Shown: piece after piece, positions 16,550 through 25,872 of the stretch
Numbering within the stretch: position 1 is the stretch's first letter
Layout: each line of letters begins with the position of its first letter
Source: Candidatus Acetothermia bacterium JdFR-48
GTDB taxonomy: Bacteria > Bipolaricaulota > Bipolaricaulia > Bipolaricaulales > Bipolaricaulaceae
Direction of reading: 5' to 3'
NCBI GenBank assembly: GCA_002011425.1
Contig: MTNJ01000012.1
Span: 19,563-63,812, forward strand
Length of the DNA stretch: 44,250 nucleotides
The notes under the pieces: generated by a model
The model's database searches: none
What the model was told of the DNA's origin: nothing
Seen by the model: the letters and a program-made list of their open reading frames with translations, nothing else
Position numbers and translations under genes: made by a program

Positions 16550-17370
16550 AGAGGCTCGAAGACTTCTTCTCCCGCACGGAGGAAGCCAGAGAGCGTGATT
16601 ATTTCTACGTGAGCGAGGTCGCCAAGTGCCCGCGGCAGATTTACTACTCCGTGAAGGGCTTCCCCCGGCCCCCGCTGGACGGCCAATCGGCACGTAGGCT
16701 AGCGGTGGGAGATGACGTACACCGGAGGATCGTGGGCGCTCTCTTCTCCATGGGGGTCGCGGTGGCGGCGGAGGTCCCTATCCCACCGAACCCCCTCTTC
16801 CACGGCCGGGCCGATGTCATCGTCTCCCTGGGTGGCGAGACGTTCGTGGTGGAGATCAAGAGCGTCCACCCTTATCAATTCGATCAGACCACGGTAAAAC
16901 CCAAACGCGATCACTACCTACAGCTCCAACTTTACCTCCACTATCTAAACATCCCCCGGGGGATTATCCTCATGGAGAACAAGGCCAATCAGGCGTTGCG
17001 GGAGTTCGTGGTGGAGCGCGACGTCGGGGCGATTCAACGTGTCCTTTCCGACTTTTCGGAACTGCACCGTTTGATTTTCCAGGAAGGAAAACTCCCACCT
17101 CTGCCAGACAAATCCGAGTGGGAATACGACCAGTGCCGCTACTGTCCCTTCGTAGAGTTCTGCGTGAAGGACCAAACCCGTGCCGAGCTCTTGGAAGAAG
17201 AAATCGCAGAGACAGTGCCCACCCTGGAGCCAGCCGAGGGGCCACAGGCTCCCCCGGGGACACCCGCGGAGGGAGAGGTCGAGGGAACCGACGAGGGGAG
17301 CAGTGTACGGAGGGCCAGGAAAACTTCCACAAAACGAGGTCCCCAAGGGCTTTCACTCTTCGACCTCTGA
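16540..17370 (+). CDS. Cas4/RecB-like Fe-S PD-(D/E)XK nuclease
   Basis: The product has 276 residues. Conserved elements: Cys 30 in KCPRQIYY, His 61 in GDDVHRRI, GRAD (Asp 92), EIKS (Glu 105, Lys 107), QLQLYLHYL, and the cysteine trio Cys 199, 202, 208 in CRYCPFVEFC. Cys 30 plus that trio is the 4Fe-4S arrangement of Cas4 and AddB nucleases, which cut or resect DNA ends. Residues about 215-265 are a low-complexity Glu/Pro/Thr tail, and the protein ends with QGLSLFDL, which resembles the beta-clamp-binding motif QxLxLF. No cas gene or CRISPR array is present, so a repair role is more likely. GTGGAG lies eight bases before the ATG. Its end is 13 bases from the convergent nadE. Confidence 0.85.
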   Translation: MLIERLEDFFSRTEEARERDYFYVSEVAKCPRQIYYSVKGFPRPPLDGQSARRLAVGDDVHRRIVGALFSMGVAVAAEVPIPPNPLFHGRADVIVSLGGETFVVEIKSVHPYQFDQTTVKPKRDHYLQLQLYLHYLNIPRGIILMENKANQALREFVVERDVGAIQRVLSDFSELHRLIFQEGKLPPLPDKSEWEYDQCRYCPFVEFCVKDQTRAELLEEEIAETVPTLEPAEGPQAPPGTPAEGEVEGTDEGSSVRRARKTSTKRGPQGLSLFDL

Positions 17371-17383
17371 GCGCCCTCGACCT

Positions 17384-19036
17384 TCAAGCGTCGCGGAATC
17401 TATTCGTGAGGGGATAACGGCGGCCGATACCGAACGCTTTAGGAGAAACCTTGATCACCGGGGGGAGTTGTTTTCGCTTGTACTCCGAGCGGTAAACCCT
17501 GGTCACTGCGTCCCGCACCAGCCCTGCCCCAAAGGAAGCGAGCAGCTCATCCCGGGGCCTGTTATCCACGAGAAAAGCCCGGAGGAAAGGGTCCAGACGA
17601 TCATATGGGGGGATATCCTGGTCATCCCGCTGACCGGGGCGAAGCTCTGCGGTGGGCGGACGCCGGAAGATGAAATCCGGGATGATCTCATGCCCGTGGA
17701 CTTCGTTGATATAACGGGCGAGCTCGTAGACCTCCCCCTTCAGCAGGTCTCCGATGGGGGCCAAGGCGCCCACGGTGTCACCGTAGAGGGTGTTGTAGCC
17801 CATGGCGACCTCGGACTTATTCCCCGGACAGAGGACTGCGTACCCCAAGGAGTTGGCAAACGCCATGAGGAGAAGTCCCCGAACCCTCGCCTGGAGGTTT
17901 TCCCCCACCACCCCCGAGGTGTCCACGATGCCATGCAACGCTGTGAGGATCCCCTCGTAGATCCCTCCGATGGGCACCTCCACGAGTTCGACCTCCAGGT
18001 TCCAGGCCACTGCCCGCGCCCCCTCCCCCGACTCCGGCGCGGTGTAGGGGCCGGGGAGAAAGACGGCTCGCACCCGGTCCCGCCCCAACGCCGCGACGGC
18101 CAGCGAAAGGACCACGGCGGAATCTATCCCGCCGGAGACCCCGACTACCGCACCCTTCAGCCCGTTTTTATCGAAGTAATCGCGAATCCCTAGGACGATG
18201 GCCCGATAGATGTCGCCGATCCCTGCCTCCCGGGGTTCCTCCACGGGCTCGCACGCTAGATCACAGGAGAATAGACCTTGCTCGAATCCGGGGGCCGCTA
18301 ATAGGAACGCTCCGTCGGGGCGGACGACGAAGGAGTGGCCGTCGAAGACGAGTTCGTCCTGGCCACCGACCAGATTGGCGTAGATCAGGGGAACTCCGGC
18401 CCGGGTGGCCCACCGCCGCCCGAGTTCCCAACGGATCGACGGCTTCCCCGTGAAATAGGGGGAGGCGGAGACGTTCACCAGGAGGTCAGCGCCGGCACGG
18501 ATCTGCTCCTCGATCACCCCGCCTTCGTACCAGAAGTCCTCGCACACCGAGAGCCCCAACCGGAGGCCCTTCCACTCGATGAGTGATACCTCCCGCGCGG
18601 GAGTGAAGTACCGTTCCTCCTCGAAGACATCGAACGAGGGGAGGCGCCCCTTGGCCTGAAATCCCCGGATCTCCCCATCGGCGAGGAGGTAGACCACGTT
18701 GAACAACGTCCTCTCCGAACCGAAAGCCTTGGCCGAGGGATCGGCACAGTTCGCTTCCACGGGCTCTCCCTCGGCGATGTGGCCGATGACGACAGCGATC
18801 CCTTCCGTCGCCGCTACGATTTTTCCGAGGGCCTCACGGGCGGCGGCCACGAAGTCCGGCCGCAGGAACAGGTCCCGGGGCGGGTACCCCAGGAGGAAGA
18901 GCTCCGGGAAGACGAGGAGGTGGACGTCCCTCTCGCGGGCCATGGCGATGGTCGCCAGAGCCAAATGTACGTTGCCGGGGAGGTCCCCTACGGTGGAGTT
19001 CAGCTGGGCGATGGCGATCCGGAGGCCTTCAGTCAT
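17384..19036 (-). CDS. nadE: glutamine-dependent NAD+ synthetase
   Basis: The product has 550 residues, the usual length of the two-domain form. The N-terminal nitrilase domain, which hydrolyses glutamine, shows Glu 45 (FPELFLLGYPPRDL), Lys 129 (KGRLPSF) and Cys 165 (SVCEDFWYEGG). The C-terminal ATP pyrophosphatase has the P-loop SGGIDSA (301-307) and GNKSEVAMGYNTLYGD, and closes with VYRSEYKRKQLPP and KAFGIGRRYPL, typical of the family. It converts deamido-NAD, ATP and ammonia to NAD+. Its start overlaps the upstream GNAT gene by eight bases. Confidence 0.95.
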   Translation of the reverse strand: MTEGLRIAIAQLNSTVGDLPGNVHLALATIAMARERDVHLLVFPELFLLGYPPRDLFLRPDFVAAAREALGKIVAATEGIAVVIGHIAEGEPVEANCADPSAKAFGSERTLFNVVYLLADGEIRGFQAKGRLPSFDVFEEERYFTPAREVSLIEWKGLRLGLSVCEDFWYEGGVIEEQIRAGADLLVNVSASPYFTGKPSIRWELGRRWATRAGVPLIYANLVGGQDELVFDGHSFVVRPDGAFLLAAPGFEQGLFSCDLACEPVEEPREAGIGDIYRAIVLGIRDYFDKNGLKGAVVGVSGGIDSAVVLSLAVAALGRDRVRAVFLPGPYTAPESGEGARAVAWNLEVELVEVPIGGIYEGILTALHGIVDTSGVVGENLQARVRGLLLMAFANSLGYAVLCPGNKSEVAMGYNTLYGDTVGALAPIGDLLKGEVYELARYINEVHGHEIIPDFIFRRPPTAELRPGQRDDQDIPPYDRLDPFLRAFLVDNRPRDELLASFGAGLVRDAVTRVYRSEYKRKQLPPVIKVSPKAFGIGRRYPLTNRFRDA

Positions 19037-19553
19037 CGTGCGCGGATTTTACCGGCTCCCGCGCGGGGAGTGGTCGGCGCATCCTGAGCCATCGTCCCCA
19101 GGAGCCCACCACCTCGAACCCCAGCTTCTCGTACCACTCCCTTGCCTTTCTGTTCCCCACGCCGACCCAGAGGGTGGCGGTGGGGCAATGTCTCTTCTCC
19201 CCCAGGGCGAGGGCGCGTTCCATGAGACGACGTCCGATCCCCCTTCCCCGCCAGCGCGGGGAGACCACGATCTCGTGGACCTCACAGGTGGGGGCATCGT
19301 TGGGCCCACGCCAGCGGGGGTTACAGGCCACGAACCCCACGACCTCCCCGTCCAATTCGGCCACGAAGAACCCTTCGGGGCAGGTGGCGTAGAGCCACTG
19401 GAGGTAATCGAGGGTATCGTGGGACCCGTGTTCGGCGTACTCCTCGAGGCCCCGGTACGCGTCGAGATAGAGGGGGATCAATTTCCCGAGCTCATCCTTG
19501 TGCACTTTGCGTATGCGTAAACCCTTCAGGTCATCTCTTCCATCGGTACTCAT
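19029..19553 (-). CDS. GNAT-family N-acetyltransferase
   Basis: The product has 174 residues from ATG 19553, preceded by GAGAGAGGTG. A longer frame back to 19703 would overlap the divergent ROK gene and its promoter. Core elements are FFVAELDGEVVGFVA (strands 2-4), EIVVSPRWRGRGIGRRLMERAL (acetyl-CoA loop RGRGIG at about 106) and NRKAREWYEKLGFEVVG near the end. The substrate is unknown; the RimI-like layout allows a protein or small amine. It is cotranscribed with nadE. Confidence 0.83.
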   Translation of the reverse strand: MSTDGRDDLKGLRIRKVHKDELGKLIPLYLDAYRGLEEYAEHGSHDTLDYLQWLYATCPEGFFVAELDGEVVGFVACNPRWRGPNDAPTCEVHEIVVSPRWRGRGIGRRLMERALALGEKRHCPTATLWVGVGNRKAREWYEKLGFEVVGSWGRWLRMRRPLPAREPVKSAHDD

Positions 19554-19612
19554 ACGGGAACACCTCTCTCGTGATCCTACCGCAAGATCCTGGTTCCTTT
19601 CTAGGGCGATGG

Positions 19613-19642
19613 TTGTCAAAGCCGCTCGGGCGGGGCTATAAT
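19613..19642 (+). promoter_or_regulatory. strong sigma70-type promoter of the glucan operon
   Basis: TTGTCA (19613-19618) and TATAAT (19637-19642) are separated by 18 bases. Transcription should begin around 19649, three or four bases before the ROK ATG at 19653, so this message is leaderless too. No clear dyad operator overlaps it. Confidence 0.75.
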
Positions 19643-19652
19643 TTTTTCGCGG

Positions 19653-20804
19653 ATGGAAATAAAAGGGGCGCGTAAGGGGAACAATGACCTCCTTCGCCAC
19701 CACAATCGTGCCCTCATCGTCAACCTGCTCCGGGACCAGGGTCCCCTATCCCGGGCGGAACTCTCCCGTCTTACCGGCCTCGCCCCTTCCGCGCTCTCGC
19801 GCCTTTCCGCGGCCCTCATCTCCGAAGGACTGGTGCGGGAGCTCGGCAAGACCCCGTCTCCGAGCGGCCGGCCCCCGATTCTCCTCGGCCTAAATCCCGA
19901 CTACGCTTCCTCTATCGGCCTCAAGATTGAGGCCGAGCGAGTTCTCGCCGCCCGGGTGGATCTCCTCGGTCGGGTACAGGAAGAGGTCACCGTCCCCTTC
20001 GAGGACCCAGCGCCGGTGAATGTCCTTTCCGCCCTGGAAGAGGTGGTCTCCCAGCTACTCCGCGGGAAGGTCCTCGGAATCGGGGTTGCCGTCTCGGGAT
20101 TCGTGGACTCGGTGGCCGGAAAGTGCCTCTTCTCCCCCATCCTCGGTTGGCACGAAGTGGACCTTTCCCACCCACTGTCGGAACGCTTCGGCCTGGAAGT
20201 ACATGTAGAGAACGACGTGAACGCCCTCACCCTGGCCGAGGCCCGCTACGGGGCGGGCAGGGATTTCCCGGACTTCGTCTGCGTAACCGTGGGCGAGGGC
20301 TTGGGAGCCGGGGTCGTAATCGGGGGAAGGCTCTATCGGGGGGCCTTCGGCGGAGCGGGCGAGTTCGGGCACACCCTGTTCGATCCCCGTGGCCCTCGCT
20401 GCCGGTGTGGCGAGCGGGGATGTCTGGAGGTCTTCTCCTCGGACCAATTCCTTCGCCGGAAAGCGAGAGAACTAGGGTCCTCGGTGGAGGAACTTTCGCG
20501 TCGAGCACGGGACGGCGATTCCACCGCGGAGGCGGCCTTCCGTGAGCTCGGCGAGCACTTGGGATACGGTCTGAAAGATCTCGTGAACCTCCTCAACCCC
20601 CAGGCCATCGTGATCGGGGGCGAACGCACCACCTCCGATGGAGATCTCTTTCTGCCCTTCGCGGAGGAAGTGCTGCGGAAACACGCGTTCGCCGGAGCTG
20701 CGGATCGGGTGCGGCTCGTACGGGCGAAGCTCGGCGAGGAGGGGTTCCTCGTGGGCGCGGCGGAGGTCTTCGTGGAGAATTTCTTCGCCGTACCCCTCGG
20801 GTGA
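19653..20804 (+). CDS. ROK-family transcriptional repressor
   Basis: The product has 383 residues. Residues about 10-65 are a winged helix (NRALIVNLLRDQGPLSRAEL, then GLAPSALSRLSAAL). The rest is a sugar-kinase-like ROK domain with ENDVNALTLAEARYGAG and the zinc motif GHTLFDP...CRCGERGC, so it belongs to the NagC/XylR/Mlc group. Such proteins bind operators and are released by a sugar or sugar phosphate. As the first gene of the plus-strand operon, it presumably controls the glucan genes that follow. The message has no room for a Shine-Dalgarno. Its TGA shares one base with the ATG of the next gene. Confidence 0.9.
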   Translation: MEIKGARKGNNDLLRHHNRALIVNLLRDQGPLSRAELSRLTGLAPSALSRLSAALISEGLVRELGKTPSPSGRPPILLGLNPDYASSIGLKIEAERVLAARVDLLGRVQEEVTVPFEDPAPVNVLSALEEVVSQLLRGKVLGIGVAVSGFVDSVAGKCLFSPILGWHEVDLSHPLSERFGLEVHVENDVNALTLAEARYGAGRDFPDFVCVTVGEGLGAGVVIGGRLYRGAFGGAGEFGHTLFDPRGPRCRCGERGCLEVFSSDQFLRRKARELGSSVEELSRRARDGDSTAEAAFRELGEHLGYGLKDLVNLLNPQAIVIGGERTTSDGDLFLPFAEEVLRKHAFAGAADRVRLVRAKLGEEGFLVGAAEVFVENFFAVPLG

Positions 20805-22900
20805 TGGAGAGGCTGAAGGTACGGCTGGACGAGGCGGACCGCCTGGAGATCCTCGTCTCAGGGCAGCTATTCCTCTACGACCCGCGGATCCTCCTCTCCG
20901 CCAAGGGTGGCCCCCTCGTCGAGGACGGTGACCTCCATGGGGAAGCGTGGGCCATAGGGCGTGGCGTCGACGATCGGGGGGAATTCGAACTCTGGTGTCG
21001 CCGGTATCTACTGGACGACGAACCCCTGGGAAAGCTCAAGATCAAGTCATATCCGGGGGAAGCCCTTATCGAGTTCGAGCTCCTTCGTGACGTGGATTTC
21101 CTGGAATCCGAAGATTCCTTCACCGCCCCCGTCCTCCTCGTCCCGAGCTTTAGGTTTCCCGACAGATTGCATTTCCTCACCCTTACTTTCGGTCTCGGCG
21201 GGCCGGAGGAAAGATATCCGGGGGGCTATTGGCCGGAGTTCCGCTGGGGACGAAGCCCCCGGGAACTCCCCCAAGAAGCCTTCGCGCCACTCGTCCTCTG
21301 GGACAACGGGACGGCGGCCGCGGTGGCTCCGGCGAATTACCCCCTCACGAGCCCTTTGGTGCGGATGGAGGAGGGCTTCGCCCGGGGACTTCATGGGGCC
21401 GTGAGGGAACTCCCGCGAGGATTTAAGCTCGCCACTTGGATCGCTGTTTCCACCGATCCCGTCTCCGCCCTCGGGAAGCTTCGCCGTCTCCTCTCACCTC
21501 ATCCCTCATCCGCCACGTGTCACCCTCTGTTCGAGCGGCTCGGTTGGTGGAACGCCTACGGGAGCTACTACACCGAGCTCATAAACCCTTTGGACGAGGG
21601 GGCACTCCGCGAGCTTGCGCGAGCCTTCCGCGAACGGGAAGTTCCCCTGGGATACTTCGGCCTCGACCTCTGGTACCGTTTTCGGCCTATTGGCAAAGCT
21701 CTCCGCTATCGGCCAGATCCGGCGAAGTATCCCTCGGGACTCAAAGGGATGCGTTTGGAGACGGGAATTCCCTACGTACTACATCTCTCGGCGCTCTCCG
21801 AGGAGAACGAATACGGGGCGAATCCCGGAGACCCCACGGTCTACGAGGAAATCGCGAGCGAACTCCTCCATCACGGCGCGATCGCCGCCTGGCACGACTG
21901 GCTCCGTACACAACAATTCCTGGTACGTGAGCTCCGGAAAGATCCCGAGGCGGCGGAACGGTGGTTCTCCGGGATGGCGGAAGCGTTCTCTGCCGCCGGC
22001 CTTCCCTTGGTCCTCTGCATGCAGACGGTGGGGATGATCCTCGCCTCGGCCCGTCACGAGAACGTAGTCGCCGCCCGTTCCTACACCGATTATCTCTTCC
22101 TCCTGCGAGAGGCCTTAGAGGAAGCAGCACGGCGAGGCCACCCGGAGATGCTCCAAGCTTACGTGGACCTCGTGGACTACCGCCTCCAGAACATGGGAGT
22201 GGGGGCCGTATATTGGGCTCTGGGAATACGTCCCTTCCAAGATCTTTTCCTCACTCAGGAGAACCCCGGGATCGGGGGAGTGGATCCGGAGGGAGAAGCA
22301 ATCTTGCGACTCCTCTCCACCGGACCGGTGGCAATCGGCGACCGGGCCGATCGCATCGATTGGGACTTGGTTACAAGGCTCCTGGACGAACGCAAACTCC
22401 TGCGGCCGATGGTACCTCCCCTCCCGATCGTAGAGACGCTGGACGAGGAGGTGAAGCTCTTCTGGAGCGAGGTCACGTTCGACGGCATCCCATGGGGATA
22501 TCTCGTCGCCTTGAATACTTCCGAAGATGAAGCCATGTTCCGGCCCGAGCATCCCGCCGACGTGGAGGCCCTCGTCTGGGACCTCAGGGAAGGGGGGCCG
22601 GTCCAGGGACGGGCGAAGATCCCGCCCCGGGGAATGAAGGTCTTCCTCATAGTGCCCGCGGTGGAAGGGATCTTCCTCCTCGGAGATCTGGGGAAACTTC
22701 TCCCGGTGCACACGGGGCTAGAGCTCCACAGAGACAGGGGCCTCTGGATCGTGGCGACGAAGGGCGGCGAGTTCGCCCTCTTCGGGAAGAAGGATCCCCA
22801 CATCGAGTTCAAGCGAGGAAGGGTCCGTGAAAAGCGAAGGGAGGGTGAGCTCATGTGGGTAAAACTCTCCCCGGGGAGCACGGTGAGACTCCGGAGGTGA
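20804..22900 (+). CDS. GH36/raffinose-synthase-like (clan GH-D) glycoside hydrolase, cytoplasmic
   Basis: The product has 698 residues from ATG 20804 (a GTG directly before it is the alternative). There is no signal peptide. LGWWNAYGSYYTELINPLDE, YPSGLKGM, VGAVYWALGIRPFQDLF and LLSTGPVAIGDR are reminiscent of alpha-galactosidase/raffinose-synthase-type proteins: N-terminal beta domain, TIM barrel at about 240-540, C-terminal beta domain. I cannot place the usual catalytic Asp pair with certainty; GYFGLDLWYRF and TDYLF are the nearest candidates. By context it may hydrolyse imported oligosaccharides, alpha-glucosides or alpha-galactosides. The call is at family level only. Confidence 0.6.
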   Translation: MERLKVRLDEADRLEILVSGQLFLYDPRILLSAKGGPLVEDGDLHGEAWAIGRGVDDRGEFELWCRRYLLDDEPLGKLKIKSYPGEALIEFELLRDVDFLESEDSFTAPVLLVPSFRFPDRLHFLTLTFGLGGPEERYPGGYWPEFRWGRSPRELPQEAFAPLVLWDNGTAAAVAPANYPLTSPLVRMEEGFARGLHGAVRELPRGFKLATWIAVSTDPVSALGKLRRLLSPHPSSATCHPLFERLGWWNAYGSYYTELINPLDEGALRELARAFREREVPLGYFGLDLWYRFRPIGKALRYRPDPAKYPSGLKGMRLETGIPYVLHLSALSEENEYGANPGDPTVYEEIASELLHHGAIAAWHDWLRTQQFLVRELRKDPEAAERWFSGMAEAFSAAGLPLVLCMQTVGMILASARHENVVAARSYTDYLFLLREALEEAARRGHPEMLQAYVDLVDYRLQNMGVGAVYWALGIRPFQDLFLTQENPGIGGVDPEGEAILRLLSTGPVAIGDRADRIDWDLVTRLLDERKLLRPMVPPLPIVETLDEEVKLFWSEVTFDGIPWGYLVALNTSEDEAMFRPEHPADVEALVWDLREGGPVQGRAKIPPRGMKVFLIVPAVEGIFLLGDLGKLLPVHTGLELHRDRGLWIVATKGGEFALFGKKDPHIEFKRGRVREKRREGELMWVKLSPGSTVRLRR

Positions 22901-22907
22901 TTTCTCG

Positions 22908-25787
22908 ATGAAACGGTTCCTTTTGATATTTGTGGCTTTTTCGGCCCTGGTCCCCGTGACCTGGGGGAAGGGAGCACTGAACCTGGCAATCATCTGGCAC
23001 CAACATCAACCTCTCTACTGGAATCGCATGACCGGCGAGTACGAACTCCCCTGGGTAAGGGTACACGCGGTGCAGGAGTACCTGGACTCCCCGCGGATTC
23101 TCCTTGAGTTCCCGGAAATCCATGTGACCTATAATCTCCAGCCCGCGCTCCTACGCCAGATCCTCGATTACGCTGAGATCACGGAAGAGGAACGTGCCAA
23201 AGGCGGGATCTACCGGTACATCGGCGCCATGGACAACCACCTCCGCTGGACCTGGAAACTCATCACCGCCCCCGAGACACTCGCCCCCCAGGAGAGGCAC
23301 GAGATGCAGCGCCAGTTCTTCTGGATTAACGGCTACATGTTCGACGACGACGGTAACGACCCCTACTACGACCCACGTTACACGACCCTGAACGCCCTTA
23401 AGAACAAGCGGGATCTCACGGACCAGGAGCTCATAGACGTCGCGGGCCTTTACCTTCTCTGGCAGATCTCCCCCGAATTACACGAGGAGCTCGGGGTCGC
23501 CGACTTGCGCGGGAAGTCCGGCTGGACATCCGACGACGTGATCCGGGTGATCGAAGCCCAGCATGCTGCCCTCTCCCGGGTGGTGGGGGCATATCGGGCG
23601 GCCCAAGAGGCGGGGACGGAGCTCATCACGAGTCCCTTCTTCCACCCCATTGTCCCCATCCTCCTCGAACGTGGCTGGAACGAAGATGTGGAGACCCAAC
23701 TCTCGTTGGCGGTAGAGCTACATCGGGGGCTTTTCGGGGAAGCGCCGGCTGGGGTATGGCCACCGGAGCAGGCTGTCTCTGCCGCGACGATGGAAGCGTT
23801 CGCCGAGGCGGGCTTCGCCTGGACAGTGACGAACGAGGGGATCCTCGCAGGTGCCCTCGGCCATTCGCCCTCCATCTCCGAGCTCACGATCCCGTGGGTG
23901 TACCGCGGAATTACACTTCTTTTCCGCCACCAAGGCCTCTCGGACAAGATCGGCTTCTCCTACGGCAACAAGCCTACCCAGGTGGCGGTGGACGATTTCA
24001 TGAGTGAGTTGAAGAAGATCTGGAACGCACTCCCGAACCCCGAAGAGCATCTCCTCGTGGTCGCCCTAGACGGGGAGAACTGGATGTTCATGGCCGGATA
24101 CCCCAACAACGGCCGGAACTTCCTGCGCGGCCTCTACGAAGCCCTGTCCGAGGCCGATTGGGTCCGAACGGTGACCCCGCGAGAGTTCCTGGCGGAGCAC
24201 CCGCCGACGAGGGTGTTGGACACCGTTCCCCGGGGCTCCTGGGGCGGTGACCTCTCCACGTGGGAAGGAGAGGTGGAGGAGGAGATCGCCTGGGAGCGGC
24301 TCTCCACGTGCCGCGAGGCGGTTTTCTCTCGCGGCCCGACTCCCGCGGCCCTGGACGCCCTCTACGCCGCCGAAGGGTCCGATTGGTTCTTCTGGTACGG
24401 CAAGGACTGGGATTCCGGGACAGATGAGCTCTTCGACTGGCTATTCAAAGTCCACCTCGTCTCCGCATACCGTGCCGCGGGTGTGCCGGAGGCCGAGATC
24501 CCGCGGGTCCTCTATCTACGTCTGGAACCGGTCGTATCCGCCAACCTGGGGGAGGTACCTCTAGTCCTGGACGGCACAGGCGACGAGGCCGAGTGGGCCG
24601 AGGCTGCCCGGTTCACGGGAACCGGCCAGGTAAAGGCCCTATTCGTGGGCTACCAGGAGAAATCGTTGGTGATCCGGGTGGACCTCACTCGTCCCGCCCG
24701 CGACTACATCGGGGAGGCCGTGAAGCTCGTGTTCTACACCGCGGGAATGCCGGGAGAGCCGACGAACATCGCCTCTCGCCACGCCGGGTGCACCCTCGGG
24801 ATAGCCCTGGCTTCCGCGGTAGAATTGGACTTCGCCAAGGTCCGTCCCGACGGTTCCGGGTACGTCTTCCGCTACGCCGCCGACGGGAGAGGGCATTGGC
24901 GCCTAGCCTCGCCCATCTCTACATTACTTTTCCGCAAGGCAAAGGTCGGCGACGTGGTCGAGTTCACCATCCCCATGGATGAGCTCGGCACCGAGCCCGG
25001 GAAATCCATAAGCTTCGCGCTCGCCCTCGAAGGGGTGGGGAAGCTCTTCGGCCGGGCCCCGGAACGGCCCGTCTACGCCCTCATCCCTGCCCTGATCAAG
25101 GGCGAGCTCGTCTTCGAGATGGAGGATCCCGAGGGGGACGACTTCGGCCCCGGCCCCTACGTCTACCCCCTCAACAAGGTCTTCGTCCCCGAGGGGATAT
25201 TCGACCTCGTCCGCTACGCACTCTATGACGCGGGCGACTCGTGGCAATTCGCCCTCGACTTCGTCGCCCTGCCCAACCCGTGGAACGGACCCCACGGCTT
25301 CTCACATCCCCTGGTCCTCCTTTTCCTCGACGTGGCGGAGGGGGGGAGCACCGCGCTCCACCCCGAGGCCGAGGCAGCCAGGGTGACCTTCGACACCGAA
25401 CACCCCTGGGACATCTTCATCCGGGTGGCCGGCTGGCCCGCCTACGGTCGTCATCTCTGGTCTACCGAGACAGGTCCCGAGCTCGTGAGCGTCACCTCGG
25501 ATCCCAAACGGGGTCGAATCATCGTGACCGTCCCGAAGTCACTCCTCCCGGAGGTGCGGGGCTTCCATTACGTGCTCGTCGCTTCCCAGGACGGCTACGC
25601 CAAGGACTACGTGCGCCCCATCGCGACGCAGCCCGGCGAGTGGGTGGGCGGCGGTTGTCCCGATCCCCAGTGGGCACCACAGATCTACGACTACCTCGCT
25701 CCCACCGTGGAAGACCAGAAGGAGATGCTCGGGGGGTTCGTCCCCGGCGAACGCTACGCTATGCTCTATCCGGTAGAGGTGAAGTGA
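22908..25787 (+). CDS. secreted GH57 amylase/amylopullulanase-type enzyme with glucodextranase-like C-terminal domain
   Basis: The product has 959 residues. A perfect GGAGGTGAT lies in the end of the preceding gene, seven bases before the ATG. A signal peptide (MKRFLLIFVAFSALVPVTWG) is followed by the GH57 barrel: HQHQPLY (31-37), SPFFHPIVPIL, GVWPPEQAVS with nucleophile Glu 287, and ALDGENWM with acid Asp 388. Two C-terminal beta modules follow; the last (about 720-950) starts EMEDPEGDDFGPG and resembles the C-terminal domain of glucodextranase and amylopullulanase. It should cleave alpha-1,4 (and perhaps alpha-1,6) glucan outside the cytoplasm, feeding the MalEFG importer. Confidence 0.9.
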   Translation: MKRFLLIFVAFSALVPVTWGKGALNLAIIWHQHQPLYWNRMTGEYELPWVRVHAVQEYLDSPRILLEFPEIHVTYNLQPALLRQILDYAEITEEERAKGGIYRYIGAMDNHLRWTWKLITAPETLAPQERHEMQRQFFWINGYMFDDDGNDPYYDPRYTTLNALKNKRDLTDQELIDVAGLYLLWQISPELHEELGVADLRGKSGWTSDDVIRVIEAQHAALSRVVGAYRAAQEAGTELITSPFFHPIVPILLERGWNEDVETQLSLAVELHRGLFGEAPAGVWPPEQAVSAATMEAFAEAGFAWTVTNEGILAGALGHSPSISELTIPWVYRGITLLFRHQGLSDKIGFSYGNKPTQVAVDDFMSELKKIWNALPNPEEHLLVVALDGENWMFMAGYPNNGRNFLRGLYEALSEADWVRTVTPREFLAEHPPTRVLDTVPRGSWGGDLSTWEGEVEEEIAWERLSTCREAVFSRGPTPAALDALYAAEGSDWFFWYGKDWDSGTDELFDWLFKVHLVSAYRAAGVPEAEIPRVLYLRLEPVVSANLGEVPLVLDGTGDEAEWAEAARFTGTGQVKALFVGYQEKSLVIRVDLTRPARDYIGEAVKLVFYTAGMPGEPTNIASRHAGCTLGIALASAVELDFAKVRPDGSGYVFRYAADGRGHWRLASPISTLLFRKAKVGDVVEFTIPMDELGTEPGKSISFALALEGVGKLFGRAPERPVYALIPALIKGELVFEMEDPEGDDFGPGPYVYPLNKVFVPEGIFDLVRYALYDAGDSWQFALDFVALPNPWNGPHGFSHPLVLLFLDVAEGGSTALHPEAEAARVTFDTEHPWDIFIRVAGWPAYGRHLWSTETGPELVSVTSDPKRGRIIVTVPKSLLPEVRGFHYVLVASQDGYAKDYVRPIATQPGEWVGGGCPDPQWAPQIYDYLAPTVEDQKEMLGGFVPGERYAMLYPVEVK

Positions 25788-25872
25788 GGAAAAGGAGGTG
25801 AGGAGGAGCGAGGAAACATCCGTGTTGACCGGAAGGAGTAGGCCCCACGTATTGGGAGAAAGGAGGTTGGGA

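Noticed and set aside
16540..17370. Reading the Cas4-like gene as part of a CRISPR system
   Set aside because: No repeat-spacer array, Cas1/Cas2 or effector gene anywhere in the window.
19554..19703. Longer N-terminus for the GNAT protein
   Set aside because: It would overlap the ROK coding start and its strong promoter; ATG 19553 has a ribosome-binding site.
25823..25830. TTGACCGG upstream of the CBM48 gene, equal to one half of the GntR palindrome
   Set aside because: No second half-site; an 8-base match by chance is likely in this DNA.
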